A stretch of 64,000 nt of DNA. It comes from Gammaproteobacteria bacterium. Its GTDB lineage: Bacteria > Pseudomonadota > Gammaproteobacteria > Xanthomonadales > SZUA-5. Position numbers and translations under genes: made by a program. The stretch lies in assembly GCA_030430155.1 (NCBI GenBank), contig JAUIFV010000006.1, forward strand, positions 1-64,000, read 5' to 3'. This document shows, one piece after another, positions 18,060-28,820 of this stretch (the stretch's first letter is position 1; each line of letters starts with the position of its first letter). The notes beneath the pieces were generated by a model, which was not told the origin of the DNA, ran no database searches, and saw only the letters and a list, made by a program, of their open reading frames with translations.

Positions 18060-18989
18060 CTAGCCCTCGCCGCTGCTGCGCTGCTTGGTCAGCGCTTCCT
18101 TGGCCAGCTCGGCAACGCCGGCCAGACTGCCGAGTACGCCGGTGGCCTCCATCGGCAGCATCAGCAGTTTCTGATTGGGGCTGGCGGCAATGGCCTTGAT
18201 GGCGTGGATGTATTTGTCGGCAACGAAGTAGTTGATTGCCTGCAAATCACCCTGGGCAATGGCTTTGGACACCATCATCGTCGCCTTGGCTTCGGCTTCG
18301 GCCAAGCGCTCGCGCGCTTCAGCTTCGCGGAAGGCGGCCTCCTTCTTCCCTTCGGCCTCCAGTATCGCCGCCTGTTTCTCACCGTCGGCGCGCAGGATTT
18401 CGCCCTGACGGGCGCCTTCGGCTTCCAAAATGGTGGCGCGCTTCTCGCGCTCGGCCTTCATCTGCCGGGCCATGGCGTCGACCAGATCGCGCGGCGGGGT
18501 GATGTCCTTGATCTCGATACGGTTGACCTTGATGCCCCAGGGATGGGTGGCGTCGTCGACCACGCTGAGCAATCGGGCGTTGATCTCGTCACGCTTGGAC
18601 AGGCTCTCGTCCAGATCCATCGAGCCCAGCACGGTGCGGATGTTGGTCATCACCAGGTTCAGTACGGCGCGCTCCAGCACCGCCACCTGATAGGCCGCCT
18701 TGGGCGCATCCAGCACCTGGAAGAAGACCACGCCGTCGACCTTGACCACCGCATTGTCGCGAGTGATGACCTCCTGTGAGGGCACATCCAGCACCTGTTC
18801 CATCATGTTGATCTTGCGGCCCACCGAGTCGACCAACGGCACCAGGAATGCAAAACCAGGCTCTCTGGTGTTGATGTATTTGCCGAAGCGCTCGATGGTG
18901 TAGTGGAAGCCCTGCGGAACAAAGCGGATAGATCTGATCAACACTATGACGGCGAAGACCAGAAATATGATGATCAAGACATCGCCCAT
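18060..18989 (-). CDS. SPFH/Band 7 (paraslipin, QmcA-like) protein
   Basis: IRFVPQGFHYTIERFGKY...; AEREKRATILEAEGARQ coiled region. Confidence 0.92.
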   Translation of the reverse strand: MGDVLIIIFLVFAVIVLIRSIRFVPQGFHYTIERFGKYINTREPGFAFLVPLVDSVGRKINMMEQVLDVPSQEVITRDNAVVKVDGVVFFQVLDAPKAAYQVAVLERAVLNLVMTNIRTVLGSMDLDESLSKRDEINARLLSVVDDATHPWGIKVNRIEIKDITPPRDLVDAMARQMKAEREKRATILEAEGARQGEILRADGEKQAAILEAEGKKEAAFREAEARERLAEAEAKATMMVSKAIAQGDLQAINYFVADKYIHAIKAIAASPNQKLLMLPMEATGVLGSLAGVAELAKEALTKQRSSGEG

Positions 18990-19060
18990 CGGCTTGCTCC
19001 GTTAGCGTAAGTTCCGGCGAGCGCCAGTTTACGCCGATGACGGGGGCAGGGGCTATGCGC

Positions 19061-20393
<1,333 letters not shown>

Positions 20394-20479
20394 TTAACCC
20401 GCGATGGGCGCGGATGGGCAGGTCGACGTGCCGGTGATGTTTGCCGGCTAAAATAGCGGTCTACACGCGCAGGAGCACG

Positions 20480-20731
20480 ATGGTGATCGACGTACTCAAA
20501 CTGGACGAGTTGGCGCGCCGCCTGACCAGCATGATCCCGGAGGATCTGCAGGGGGCGCGCGAGGACATCGCCAAGAATTTCCGCAGCGTGCTGCAGTCCA
20601 GCCTGCAGCGGCTGGAGCTGGTTACGCGTGAGGAGTTCGAAGTGCAGCGGGAGATCCTGCGCCGTACCCGCAGCAAGCTGGAGGCACTGGAGCAGCAGAT
20701 CGCCGAGATGGAAGGGCAGGCCGACCGATAG
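20480..20731 (+). CDS. ubiK: Ubiquinone biosynthesis accessory factor UbiK (BMFP/YqiC family)
   Basis: 84-codon coiled-coil ORF: IPEDLQGAREDIAKNFRSVLQSSLQRLELVTREEFEVQ. Confidence 0.85.
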   Translation: MVIDVLKLDELARRLTSMIPEDLQGAREDIAKNFRSVLQSSLQRLELVTREEFEVQREILRRTRSKLEALEQQIAEMEGQADR

Positions 20732-20786
20732 CCCGGTCGGGCCTTTCCGGCTGCGGTCACTGCCGCAGCCGGAGGTGTAGCTTGAC

Positions 20787-21110
20787 TCAGCCCTTCTTGC
20801 CGATCACGTGGAAACCCAGCAGGCCCACACCGGCGGCGACGAACAGCAGGCCGTAGGTGGCCGGGTCCTCTTCGGTCAGCTTGGCCATCTGCTGAATGAA
20901 GAAGGCCACGCCGATGGCGGTTAGCACCATGCCCCACTTCAGCGCGCTGACGCGGCGATTTTGCTCATCGGCGGTCATCAGCGTCTTCACCAGGTCCTCT
21001 GAACCGTTTGTTTCCACCATTCGCCGACGCACCCGGGCGTCAACAATGATCTTCACCGCGTAGGTGATACAAACAAACAACACCATTGGGATAAACAGCG
21101 CCAGATCCAT
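20787..21110 (-). CDS. DUF6249-like membrane protein
   Basis: MDLALFIPMVLFVCITYAVKII...GLLFVAAGVGLLGFHVIGKKG; the longer ORF start (21404) reads through a dispersed repeat. Confidence 0.75.
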   Translation of the reverse strand: MDLALFIPMVLFVCITYAVKIIVDARVRRRMVETNGSEDLVKTLMTADEQNRRVSALKWGMVLTAIGVAFFIQQMAKLTEEDPATYGLLFVAAGVGLLGFHVIGKKG

Positions 21111-21179
21111 TTCCTGCTCCTTTTTGTAGTCGAGCCATTGCTCGCTTGTGGGTGTTGGATACAGTGGCTGTGCGCGCGG

Positions 21180-21347
21180 TTGCAGCGGCAACGAGTCTTG
21201 GTGGACGGGTTGCGGCCCTGCGGCTGCTGCGGCATTGCAGCCCTCGGGCATAGAATGACCATACCTTTCGGGACTGCGCCCCTGATTGTTGGCAACGGGG
21301 GCAGACGCAAAACTCGCAACGCGGCTCGCGTGAATGGGAGTCCTTAA
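21180..21347 (-). repeat. Diverged copy of the 11101-11411 element, opposite orientation
   Basis: Reverse complement aligns: (TTAA)GGACTCCCATTCACGCGAGCCGCGTTGCGAG...GTCTGCCCCCGT...CAGGGGCGCAG...GGTCATTCTATGCCCGAGGGCTGCAATGCCGCAGCAG. Confidence 0.75.
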
Positions 21348-21385
21348 CTGCAACCGTTGCGCCATCAGCTGTATCCAAGCTGGGC

Positions 21386-21955
21386 ATGGGCGAAGATCAA
21401 ACATTGGTACGTGCGGTACTGGCCGGGGACAGCAAGGCCTTTGCGCAGCTGGTGGAGCGCCATCAGCGGCTGGTCTGGCATCTGGTCTATCGCGTGGTGC
21501 AGCATCCGGAGGACGCCCGCGAGCTGTGCCAGGAGGTCTTCCTGAGGGTCCACCGCTGCCTGCGTCAGTACCGCTTTGAGAGCGCCTTCTCCACCTGGGT
21601 GGGGCGCATCGCCTACACCATTGCGATGCGCTTTGTGCAAAAGAAGCGGCTGCCGGTGGAAGCGCCCAAAGGTGATGATGAGGAATCGAACGAGCCGCTG
21701 GCCGCGGTTGCCGACGGCTTCGATCTGGAGACGGCCTGCGCCGATGCCGAAGTCATGGCCCACCTGGGTGCGGCGATAAGCTGTCTGCCCACCGTGCAGC
21801 GGACCCTGGTTACGCTGTATCACTTGGAGGAGCTGGGCATCGCCGAGATCGCGCAGATCACCGATCTGCCCGACGGCACGGTCAAGAGCCATCTGTTTCG
21901 CGCCCGCAAGCAGCTCAAGCGGCAGCTGGAGGAGCGATTGGGAGAACTGGCATGA
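21386..21955 (+). CDS. ECF-type RNA polymerase sigma factor
   Basis: HQRLVWHLVYRVVQHPEDARELCQEVFLRV (region 2) and LGIAEIAQITDLPDGTVKSHLFRARKQLK (region 4). Confidence 0.93.
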   Translation: MGEDQTLVRAVLAGDSKAFAQLVERHQRLVWHLVYRVVQHPEDARELCQEVFLRVHRCLRQYRFESAFSTWVGRIAYTIAMRFVQKKRLPVEAPKGDDEESNEPLAAVADGFDLETACADAEVMAHLGAAISCLPTVQRTLVTLYHLEELGIAEIAQITDLPDGTVKSHLFRARKQLKRQLEERLGELA

Positions 21956-22407
21956 ATGAATTGGAGAAAGAGGCGCAGTGGCAGCGCCAGGCCGAGCAGG
22001 CTGAGCAAGGTCATTCCAACGCCAAGGACGACCCACAGGTCGATCGCTACCGGCTAGTGCTGCGCGCCCTGCGTCAGCCGGTGGGACCGCAGCTGCCGGC
22101 GGACTTCGCCGCCCGACTACAGCAGCAGGTCATCGATAGCAATCGACGCGCGGCGCTGGAGGACGGTTTGGTCACCCTGCTGATGGCGATCATGGTAGCG
22201 GTCGGGCTGGTTGTCGCCTATCCGTACCTGGCCTCCCTGATCGACCAGCTGCGCGGCAATCTGCCGGTGGCCGAAAGCCTGCTGGGGATGACCGACGGCG
22301 CCCTGACCAATGTGCCCTGGAAATCCATCCTCGGCTCGGCGCTGGCCATTGCCGGGGTGCTGCTGATCGAGCGCAATCTGGGTGGTGACGAGCAGTTGTC
22401 TGTTTGA
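21952..22407 (+). CDS. Hypothetical membrane protein, putative anti-sigma factor
   Basis: Overlaps sigma gene by 4 bp; one or more TM segments. Confidence 0.65.
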   Translation: MNELEKEAQWQRQAEQAEQGHSNAKDDPQVDRYRLVLRALRQPVGPQLPADFAARLQQQVIDSNRRAALEDGLVTLLMAIMVAVGLVVAYPYLASLIDQLRGNLPVAESLLGMTDGALTNVPWKSILGSALAIAGVLLIERNLGGDEQLSV

Positions 22408-22491
22408 GGGCTGAGGGCCCAGGGAAAAGGGCCCAGGGCCCAGGAGTGCGGGTTCCAGCTGGGCCCTGTGCCCTGTGCCCTGTGCCCTCAG
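22406..22491. repeat. Heptad inverted array, copy D
   Basis: agggctgagggcccagggaaaagggcccagggcccaggagtgcgggttccagctgggccctgtgccctgtgccctgtgccctc. Confidence 0.85.
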
Positions 22492-22595
22492 CTCGGAAGT
22501 CGAAGTACGCATCAATCTCGTCCACCCCTTCCGGCACCGTGCAGCCACCCCAATAGCGCTTATCATCGGCGGTTCGATTGCGATGGAGTTGGTTT

Positions 22596-25013
22596 ATGCG
22601 CGCCTTGCACCTGTTGTTGGTCCTTTTGCTTTTCGCCCCGGCGCTGCACGCGCAGGACCAGGCTCAGCCGACGCTCACCCTGGAACAGGCCATGGCTGAC
22701 CCGGATTGGATCGGCAATCCGCCCGAACAGCCCTATCTGAGTCTGGATGGTCGCCATGCCTACTACCTGCAGAAACGCCAGGGCTCGACGCTGCGCGATC
22801 TGTGGCGGGCCGATCTGCGCAATGGTGCCGCGAGCATCGTTGCCGATGACCAGCGCGGGCAGATCGATGGTGCCGATTGGGTGCTGGACAAGAAGGGCAA
22901 GCGTGCGCTGTACACCATCGATGGCGATTTGTGGGTGCGCGAGGTTGGTGGCGCCGCCCGCCAACTGACCCGCACCAGTGCCGCCGAACGCAATCCGCAG
23001 TGGATGACCGACGGCCGCGCCGCAGTGCTTTCCGGACAGAACTGGCTGATTGTCGACACCCGCAGCGGACTCAGCCACCTCGCCGCAGAGCTGGCTTTTG
23101 AAGAGGCGCCGGATGAGAAACAGCCCGAAGGCCTTTCGGCCGAAGAGCTGCGGCTGATCTCCACCTTGCGCTATGAGTACGAACAGGAGAATGCGCGGCG
23201 CGAGCAGGAGCAGGCGCGGGCAAAGGCCAATCCCGCCGCGCTGGCGCCAAAGATCTTCCTGGGCGACAAGCACGAACAGGTCGCTGCCTCGCTGTCGCCG
23301 AATGGCCGCTGGCTGGCGGTAGTGGTGCAGGCCAAGGGCTATAGCCACGGTGAGGGCGACAAGATGCCCAAATATGTGGCGCGCTCGGGCTATGTAGAGA
23401 TCGAGGATGTCCGCACCCTGGTCGGACGGGACGCGCAGGCGCCGCACACGCTGCTGCTGGTCGATCTCAGTGACGGCAGTCATCGCAGCGTAGCGGTCGA
23501 TGAGCTGCCACAGATCAAGCGTGATTCGTTGGCCGATCTGCGCGCGGCGGCGCGGGTGCGCGAGGCCGAAGCGAAGGGCGAAAGCCTCGATGCCGAAGAG
23601 GCTGCGCCGAAGGTCGAGCTGGAACAGCCGCGACCGCTGCAGTACCAGGAGTTGACTTGGAATTCAGCCGGCGACCAGCTGGTCGTGCGCGCGCACAGCA
23701 ACGACTTCAAGGATCGCTGGATCGCCGCGGTGGACGTCGACCAGGCCAAGCTGGTGGCTATGCACCATCTGCATGATCCGGCCTGGATCAACTGGTCCTT
23801 CAACGACCTCGGCTGGCTGCCCAACGGCGAGGCGCTGTGGTTCCTCTCCGAGCACAGCGGCTATTCACACCTGTACCTGCAGCGGCCTGGCGAGAGCAGC
23901 GCGCGTGCGCTCACCGAGGGCCAGTGGGAAGTGCAGAGTGACTCGGTGACGGTCAGCAATGACGGCCGCTGGATCTACTTCAGCGCCAATCGCGAAAGTC
24001 CCTTCAGCCTGGAGGTGTATCGGGTCGCTGCGCGCGGCGGCCAGGTGCAGCGGGTGACCGAACTGGGTGGGCAGAACAGCTTCCAGCTTTCGGCAGACGG
24101 CCGTCAGCTGCTGATCAGCCATGCCCGCAGCTATCTGCCGTCGCAGCTCTACGTGCAGTCATCCAACCCCGGTACACCGGCCAAGCAGCTCACCGATACC
24201 CGCACTAAACGCTATCGCGCCTACGACTTCCAGCAGCCCGAGTTCGTCTGGTATCCGTCCACCCACGGTGATTTCCAGATTCCCGCCAAGCTCTATCGAG
24301 GCCGCGGCGAGGGCAAGGGCAAGGGCGCGGCGGTGATTTTCGTCCACGGCGCCGGCTACACCCAGGACGTACACCAGGGTTATCCCTACTACTTCCGCGA
24401 GCAGCTGTTCCACAACCTGCTCACCGCGCGGGGCGTCACCGTCATCGTGCCCGACTACCGCGCCAGCGAAGGCTATGGCCGCGATTGGCGCACCGCGATC
24501 TACCGCAATATGGGCCATCCGGAGCTGGAGGATCTGCTCGACGCCAAGACCTGGCTGATCAACGAGCACGGCGTCGACGGCGAACGCGTCGCCGTCTACG
24601 GCGGCAGCTACGGCGGCTTCATGACCATGATGGCGCTGTTCCGCGCACCCACCGAATTTGCCGCCGGCGCCGCGCTGCGTCCGGTCACCGACTGGGCCCA
24701 CTACAACCACTACTACACCGGCAACATCCTCAACACCCCGCAGATCGACCCCGAGGCCTACCGTATCTCCAGTCCCATCGAACACGCCGAAGGCCTGCAG
24801 CGTCCGCTGCTGATCGCCCACGGCATGCTCGACGACAACGTCTTCTTCAAGGACTCGGTGCGCCTGGTGCAGCGGCTGATCGAGCTGCGCAAGGGCGAGT
24901 ACTTCGAACTGGCCGCCTATCCGCTGGAGCGCCACAGCTTCGTCTATGCCGACGGTTGGTATGACGAGTACGGGCGGATCTGGCGGTTGTTTGGGCGGGA
25001 AATTGGGTTTTAG
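22596..25013 (+). CDS. Secreted S9 family peptidase (prolyl oligopeptidase/DPP-like)
   Basis: Signal peptide; WD/TolB-like propeller; GGSYGGFMTMMAL nucleophile elbow; AYPLERHSF. Confidence 0.9.
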   Translation: MRALHLLLVLLLFAPALHAQDQAQPTLTLEQAMADPDWIGNPPEQPYLSLDGRHAYYLQKRQGSTLRDLWRADLRNGAASIVADDQRGQIDGADWVLDKKGKRALYTIDGDLWVREVGGAARQLTRTSAAERNPQWMTDGRAAVLSGQNWLIVDTRSGLSHLAAELAFEEAPDEKQPEGLSAEELRLISTLRYEYEQENARREQEQARAKANPAALAPKIFLGDKHEQVAASLSPNGRWLAVVVQAKGYSHGEGDKMPKYVARSGYVEIEDVRTLVGRDAQAPHTLLLVDLSDGSHRSVAVDELPQIKRDSLADLRAAARVREAEAKGESLDAEEAAPKVELEQPRPLQYQELTWNSAGDQLVVRAHSNDFKDRWIAAVDVDQAKLVAMHHLHDPAWINWSFNDLGWLPNGEALWFLSEHSGYSHLYLQRPGESSARALTEGQWEVQSDSVTVSNDGRWIYFSANRESPFSLEVYRVAARGGQVQRVTELGGQNSFQLSADGRQLLISHARSYLPSQLYVQSSNPGTPAKQLTDTRTKRYRAYDFQQPEFVWYPSTHGDFQIPAKLYRGRGEGKGKGAAVIFVHGAGYTQDVHQGYPYYFREQLFHNLLTARGVTVIVPDYRASEGYGRDWRTAIYRNMGHPELEDLLDAKTWLINEHGVDGERVAVYGGSYGGFMTMMALFRAPTEFAAGAALRPVTDWAHYNHYYTGNILNTPQIDPEAYRISSPIEHAEGLQRPLLIAHGMLDDNVFFKDSVRLVQRLIELRKGEYFELAAYPLERHSFVYADGWYDEYGRIWRLFGREIGF

Positions 25014-25182
25014 AGGGCACAGGGCTTAGGGCCCAGGGCCCAGGACAAGCACCGGAATCCGGCTTTGATCCTGGGCCCTACCGTTGCCGTCGGATTCAGC
25101 GGCGGAGCATCGGGATCGGGCCAGAACGCCGCGGCGTTGCGGATACCAATCCTGGGCCCTCTGCCCTGGGCCCTGGGCCCTT
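25014..25182. repeat. Heptad inverted array, copy E
   Basis: agggcacagggcttagggcccagggcccagga ... tcctgggccctctgccctgggccctgggccct. Confidence 0.85.
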
Positions 25183-25356
25183 TGTGAGCCCCATGAGACC
25201 GATCTCACCCCCAAAAAGCGACATCCGTCACCCAAAAACGCCCCAACCTGTCCGAAACCACCACTACAATGTCGTATCCGCCGCTCCCTGGACGCTGTGT
25301 CAACGACCATACTGTCGTCCAACGGGTATCCTCCCGTCTAAGCAAGGAGTCATACG

Positions 25357-25779
25357 ATGTCCCGTACTACTGTCCAACTGATTTCCGCGCTGGCCCTGTT
25401 GAGTGCCAGCAGTCTTTCCGCCGGTGAGCAGATCGCCACCGATTACGTGGCCGGCAGTCACTACACCGCCACCTTCCATCAGCACGCCGGTGACTGGCAG
25501 TACACCCCGGCCGACGGCCAGGACCTGAGCCTCACCGGTGCCAACGGCTGCGGCGTGCAGTCCGACCTGCCCAAGGGGGTATGGCTGCTGACCAGCGACG
25601 CCAGCGGCGCGCCGGAGCTGCAGGCGCCGTCGGCGCTGAGCCTGCCTGAGGGCCACAGCGGTTCGGTTGCTCTGGTCGCCTGTGATCAGCCGGCCGATGG
25701 CATCACCCGCATCGCCGCTCCCCAGCTGCTGCTGGACCTGCTCGCCGCCAGCGCTGGCGCGGTGCGTATCGATGACTGA
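25357..25779 (+). CDS. Hypothetical secreted protein
   Basis: Signal peptide LISALALLSASSLSAG; 140 aa; overlaps the downstream regulator. Confidence 0.65.
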   Translation: MSRTTVQLISALALLSASSLSAGEQIATDYVAGSHYTATFHQHAGDWQYTPADGQDLSLTGANGCGVQSDLPKGVWLLTSDASGAPELQAPSALSLPEGHSGSVALVACDQPADGITRIAAPQLLLDLLAASAGAVRIDD

Positions 25780-26785
25780 GCGCGCGCAAGCGCCGCTGCT
25801 GCGGGTCGGCATACTGGCGCTGGACGGCGTGATGCTGTCCAGCGTCGCCGGACCCAGCGATGCGCTGAAAGTGGCCGGCAAGCTGGCTTCAATTCGCGAC
25901 CCGATCGCGCCGGTGCGTTTTGAAAGCGTGGTACTCAGTGCCCGGGGGCAGGATCAGGTGGCGACCTCGGCCGGGGTCAGCATCGCTGGCCTGGACGGGC
26001 CGCGCGAGGATTTGGACGTGCTGCTGGTTCCGGGCGTCATGCACGAGTGCCCCTCGGGGCTGACCGGTCAGCTCGCCGCCTACACCGCCGAATACGAATA
26101 TCTGCACAACCTGCACAACCGCGGTACGGTGATCGCTGCCACCTGCAGCGGCACCTTCCTACTCGCCGCCAGCGGCCTGCTCGATGGTCATCGCGCCACC
26201 ACCAGCTGGTGGCTGGCCAGCAACTTCCGCAATCGTTTTCCCAAGGTGACGCTGGAAGCCGACCAGATGATGGTCAAGGACGGCAAGCTGGTCACCACCG
26301 GCGCGGCCACCGCGATCTACAGCTACATCCTCGAATTGGTGGCCCAGCACGGGGGTGAGGATCTGGCCCAGCAAACCGGCCGCATGCTGGTCATCGACCG
26401 CGAGCGGCAAAGCCAGGCGCCCTATGTGTCGCTGGCCATGTTGGAGAGGCCACGGCACTCGCTGAGCGAGCGCGCCGAGCGCTTCCTGCAGCGCGAGCTG
26501 CATCAGGAGATGACCGTCGCCAAGCTGGCCGAGCACTGCGGAATCAGTGAGCGCAGCCTGCTCCGCCACTACCGCAGCCACCACGGCATCACCCCGCTGG
26601 AGCACATTCAGCACCTGCGCGTGGAGCGCGCCAAGGCGCTGCTGGAGACCACCCACTTGAGCTTCGAGGAAATCGTCGAGCGCTGCGGCTACAGCGACGT
26701 CTCCAGTTTCAGGAAGCTGTTCAAGCGGGCCAGCGCAACGACGCCCAGCGACTACCGGGAGCGGTTTCGGCTTAGGGCGCACTGA
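25772..26785 (+). CDS. GlxA-family AraC-type transcriptional regulator (DJ-1/PfpI + HTH)
   Basis: VIAATCSGTFLLAASGLLDGHRATTSWW; C-terminal AraC HTH. Confidence 0.92.
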   Translation: MTERAQAPLLRVGILALDGVMLSSVAGPSDALKVAGKLASIRDPIAPVRFESVVLSARGQDQVATSAGVSIAGLDGPREDLDVLLVPGVMHECPSGLTGQLAAYTAEYEYLHNLHNRGTVIAATCSGTFLLAASGLLDGHRATTSWWLASNFRNRFPKVTLEADQMMVKDGKLVTTGAATAIYSYILELVAQHGGEDLAQQTGRMLVIDRERQSQAPYVSLAMLERPRHSLSERAERFLQRELHQEMTVAKLAEHCGISERSLLRHYRSHHGITPLEHIQHLRVERAKALLETTHLSFEEIVERCGYSDVSSFRKLFKRASATTPSDYRERFRLRAH

Positions 26786-26789
26786 TTTG

Positions 26790-26986
26790 TAAGGGCCCAG
26801 GGCAGAGGGCCCAGGGCCCAGGAGAGTAATAGCGTGCGGTATCCAGCTCCGATGAGTGTCTTTGCGTCACGCTGATCTGGCCGCTCTAAGGGTCCTTTCC
26901 AGGGCTCAGGGCCCAGAAGGGCAAGAGCGCGGGGAGCCCGGCTTTTCTGGGCCCTGTGCCCTGTGCCCTGTGCCCTGTGCCCTAAG
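26790..26986. repeat. Compound heptad array, copy F
   Basis: aagggcccagggcagagggcccagggcccagga ... agggctcagggcccagaagggc...ctgggccctgtgccctgtgccctgtgccctgtgcccta. Confidence 0.85.
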
Positions 26987-27048
26987 CGCCAGCAATCCGC
27001 CCGCGAATAGCCTCGTCAAAGCGCACCTCCCCCACTAAGCTCTACGCC

Positions 27049-27795
27049 ATGGACCGCCTGCGCCTTTCCCAGCACATCTCCCGCCAGTTCAATGAGGAAC
27101 TGGAGACCATGCGTAGTCTCGTGCTGCGCATGGGCGGTCTGGTTGAGCAACAGCTGGGCATTGGCGTGCGCTGCCTGCGTGAGCGTGAATCGGCCGGCCT
27201 CAAGCAGGTGGTCGAAGCCGAGCGCGAAATCAACCGGCTGGAGCTGAGCATCGACGAGGACTGCGTGCGGATCATGGTGCGCCGACAGCCGGCTGCCTCG
27301 GATCTGCGCTTGCTGCTGATGGCCGGCAAGACTGTGGCCGATCTGGAGCGCATGGGCGATGAAAGCACTCGGGTGGCCAAGCTGGCTGCGCGACTGGTGG
27401 CCGGTCCATTTGAGCCGCGCTACCTGGATGAACTGGCCGCCTTGGGCGAGATCACCCGGGAGATGCTTCGCGGCTGCCTGGATGCCTTTGCTCGCGGCGA
27501 TGTGGCTCTGGCCCGGCGAGTGATGGCTGAGGACAAGATTGCCGACCGCAGTTACAAGGCGCAGCTGGTGGAGCTGGCCGAATACATGGAGCGCCTGCCG
27601 GCAATCATTCCGCGCGCCATCGATGGATTGTTCGTGGCCCGCTCACTGGAACGGGTCGGCGACCACTGCAAGAACATCTGCGAGCAGGTGATCTATCTGG
27701 TGCGAGGCGAAGACGTTCGTCACCCCAAGAGTCGCCGCGAGCAGGCCGACCAAACATCCGAACAGGGCACGTCAGGCGACCTCGCTGCGGGATAG
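27049..27795 (+). CDS. phoU: Phosphate signalling complex protein PhoU
   Basis: HISRQFNEELETMRSLVLRMGGLVEQQL; RSLERVGDHCKNICEQVIYLVRGEDVRH. Confidence 0.95.
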   Translation: MDRLRLSQHISRQFNEELETMRSLVLRMGGLVEQQLGIGVRCLRERESAGLKQVVEAEREINRLELSIDEDCVRIMVRRQPAASDLRLLLMAGKTVADLERMGDESTRVAKLAARLVAGPFEPRYLDELAALGEITREMLRGCLDAFARGDVALARRVMAEDKIADRSYKAQLVELAEYMERLPAIIPRAIDGLFVARSLERVGDHCKNICEQVIYLVRGEDVRHPKSRREQADQTSEQGTSGDLAAG

Positions 27796-28626
27796 CTCCT
27801 CGCCTACCGGCAGCGCCGGCTCGCGATTGGTCAGCATCTGCTTGAGCTCAGCGATCTCGCGGTGCAGGGAAAGCAGATCCTGGTGTAGCTGCTGCTGGTG
27901 CACTTCCTCGGTGGCGCTGCGCTCGGCATCGTGCTCGGCCTGCAGGGCGCTGACGATCACGCCCACGAACAGATTGAGCAGGGTGAAGGTGGCGACCATG
28001 ATGAACGGCACGAAGAACAGCCAAGCCCAGGGGTACTCGGCAATCACCGGGCGGGCGATGCCCATCGACCAGCTCTCCAGGGTCATGATCTGAAACAGCG
28101 TGTAAGCGGTCTTGCCCAGCGTGCCGAACCATTCCGGAAAGCGCTCACCAAACAAATTGGTTGCGACTACCGCGCCGATGTAAAAGAACAGCCCAAGCAT
28201 GCTGAACACCGCACCCAGCCCGGGAATAGCGGAAAGCAGGCCGGCCACCATCCGGCGCATGCTCGGCACCGCGCTGAGCAGGCGCAGCACGCGCAATATG
28301 CGCAGCGCGCGGAGGACCGAGAAAGCTCCACCGGCGGGAACCAGCGCGATGGCGATGACGGTAAAGTCGAACAGACTCCAGGGGTCGGTAAAAAAGCGTA
28401 GCCGGTGGACGTAGATGCGGATCAGCAGCTCGACCACGAAGATGGCCAGGATCACTTGATCGGCGCCGTGGATCAGCGCGCCCCAGTCCGCCATCAGACT
28501 GTCGGAGGTGTCCAGGCCGAGCACGACGGCGTTAAGGACGATCAGCGCGATGATGCTCTGCTGCACGCGCGCATGCTGTAGCCAGCGATGCAGGCTGCCG
28601 CGTATTCCCGAGTAGTTACCGTCCAT
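27772..28626 (-). CDS. Voltage-gated ion channel family (ion transporter) protein
   Basis: Six-TM pattern, S4-like RALRILRVLRLLSAVPSMRRM, pore FQIMTLESWS. Confidence 0.9.
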   Translation of the reverse strand: MDGNYSGIRGSLHRWLQHARVQQSIIALIVLNAVVLGLDTSDSLMADWGALIHGADQVILAIFVVELLIRIYVHRLRFFTDPWSLFDFTVIAIALVPAGGAFSVLRALRILRVLRLLSAVPSMRRMVAGLLSAIPGLGAVFSMLGLFFYIGAVVATNLFGERFPEWFGTLGKTAYTLFQIMTLESWSMGIARPVIAEYPWAWLFFVPFIMVATFTLLNLFVGVIVSALQAEHDAERSATEEVHQQQLHQDLLSLHREIAELKQMLTNREPALPVGEELSRSEVA

Positions 28627-28723
28627 AGTGAAGCTTGCGTCGTCAATGCGCCTGCATCGGAGCGGGGCGCGGGGGCGCGATTTAAAGGGCTAAGCGGCAA
28701 TCAGGCAAGCTTGGTGAAACCGG

Positions 28724-28819
28724 TGTGGTGAACCATTGGCGACGAGGAGCAACGCCGCAATCAGAGGAATCTGGTCACGAGCGCGGTGAGCTCAAGGAGT
28801 TCTCGGTTCACCACACTAG
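28724..28819. mobile_element. Short, internally deleted copy of the 11405-11575 MITE-like element
   Basis: TGTGGTGAACCATT ... GGTTCACCACA(CTAG); right half aligns (gacgaggagcaacgccgcaatcag...gcgcggtga). Confidence 0.8.
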
Positions 28820-28820
28820 T

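Noticed and set aside
20745-20775. TCCGGCTGCGG/CCGCAGCCGGA hairpin as a terminator between ubiK and the DUF6249-like gene
   Set aside because: Strong 11-bp stem but no T-tract on either strand; possible bidirectional or rho-assisted structure, too weak to list.
21111-21404. N-terminal extension of the DUF6249-like ORF
   Set aside because: Translation of a dispersed repeat (MHASRVASFASAPVANNQGRSPERYGHSMPEGCNAAAAAGPQ); an internal ATG at 21110 starts the membrane protein.
26856-27038. ORF encoding ...FSGPCALCPVPCALSASN
   Set aside because: Pure translation of heptad repeat units, as are 2082-2405(+), 7212-7475(-) and 61459-61764(+).
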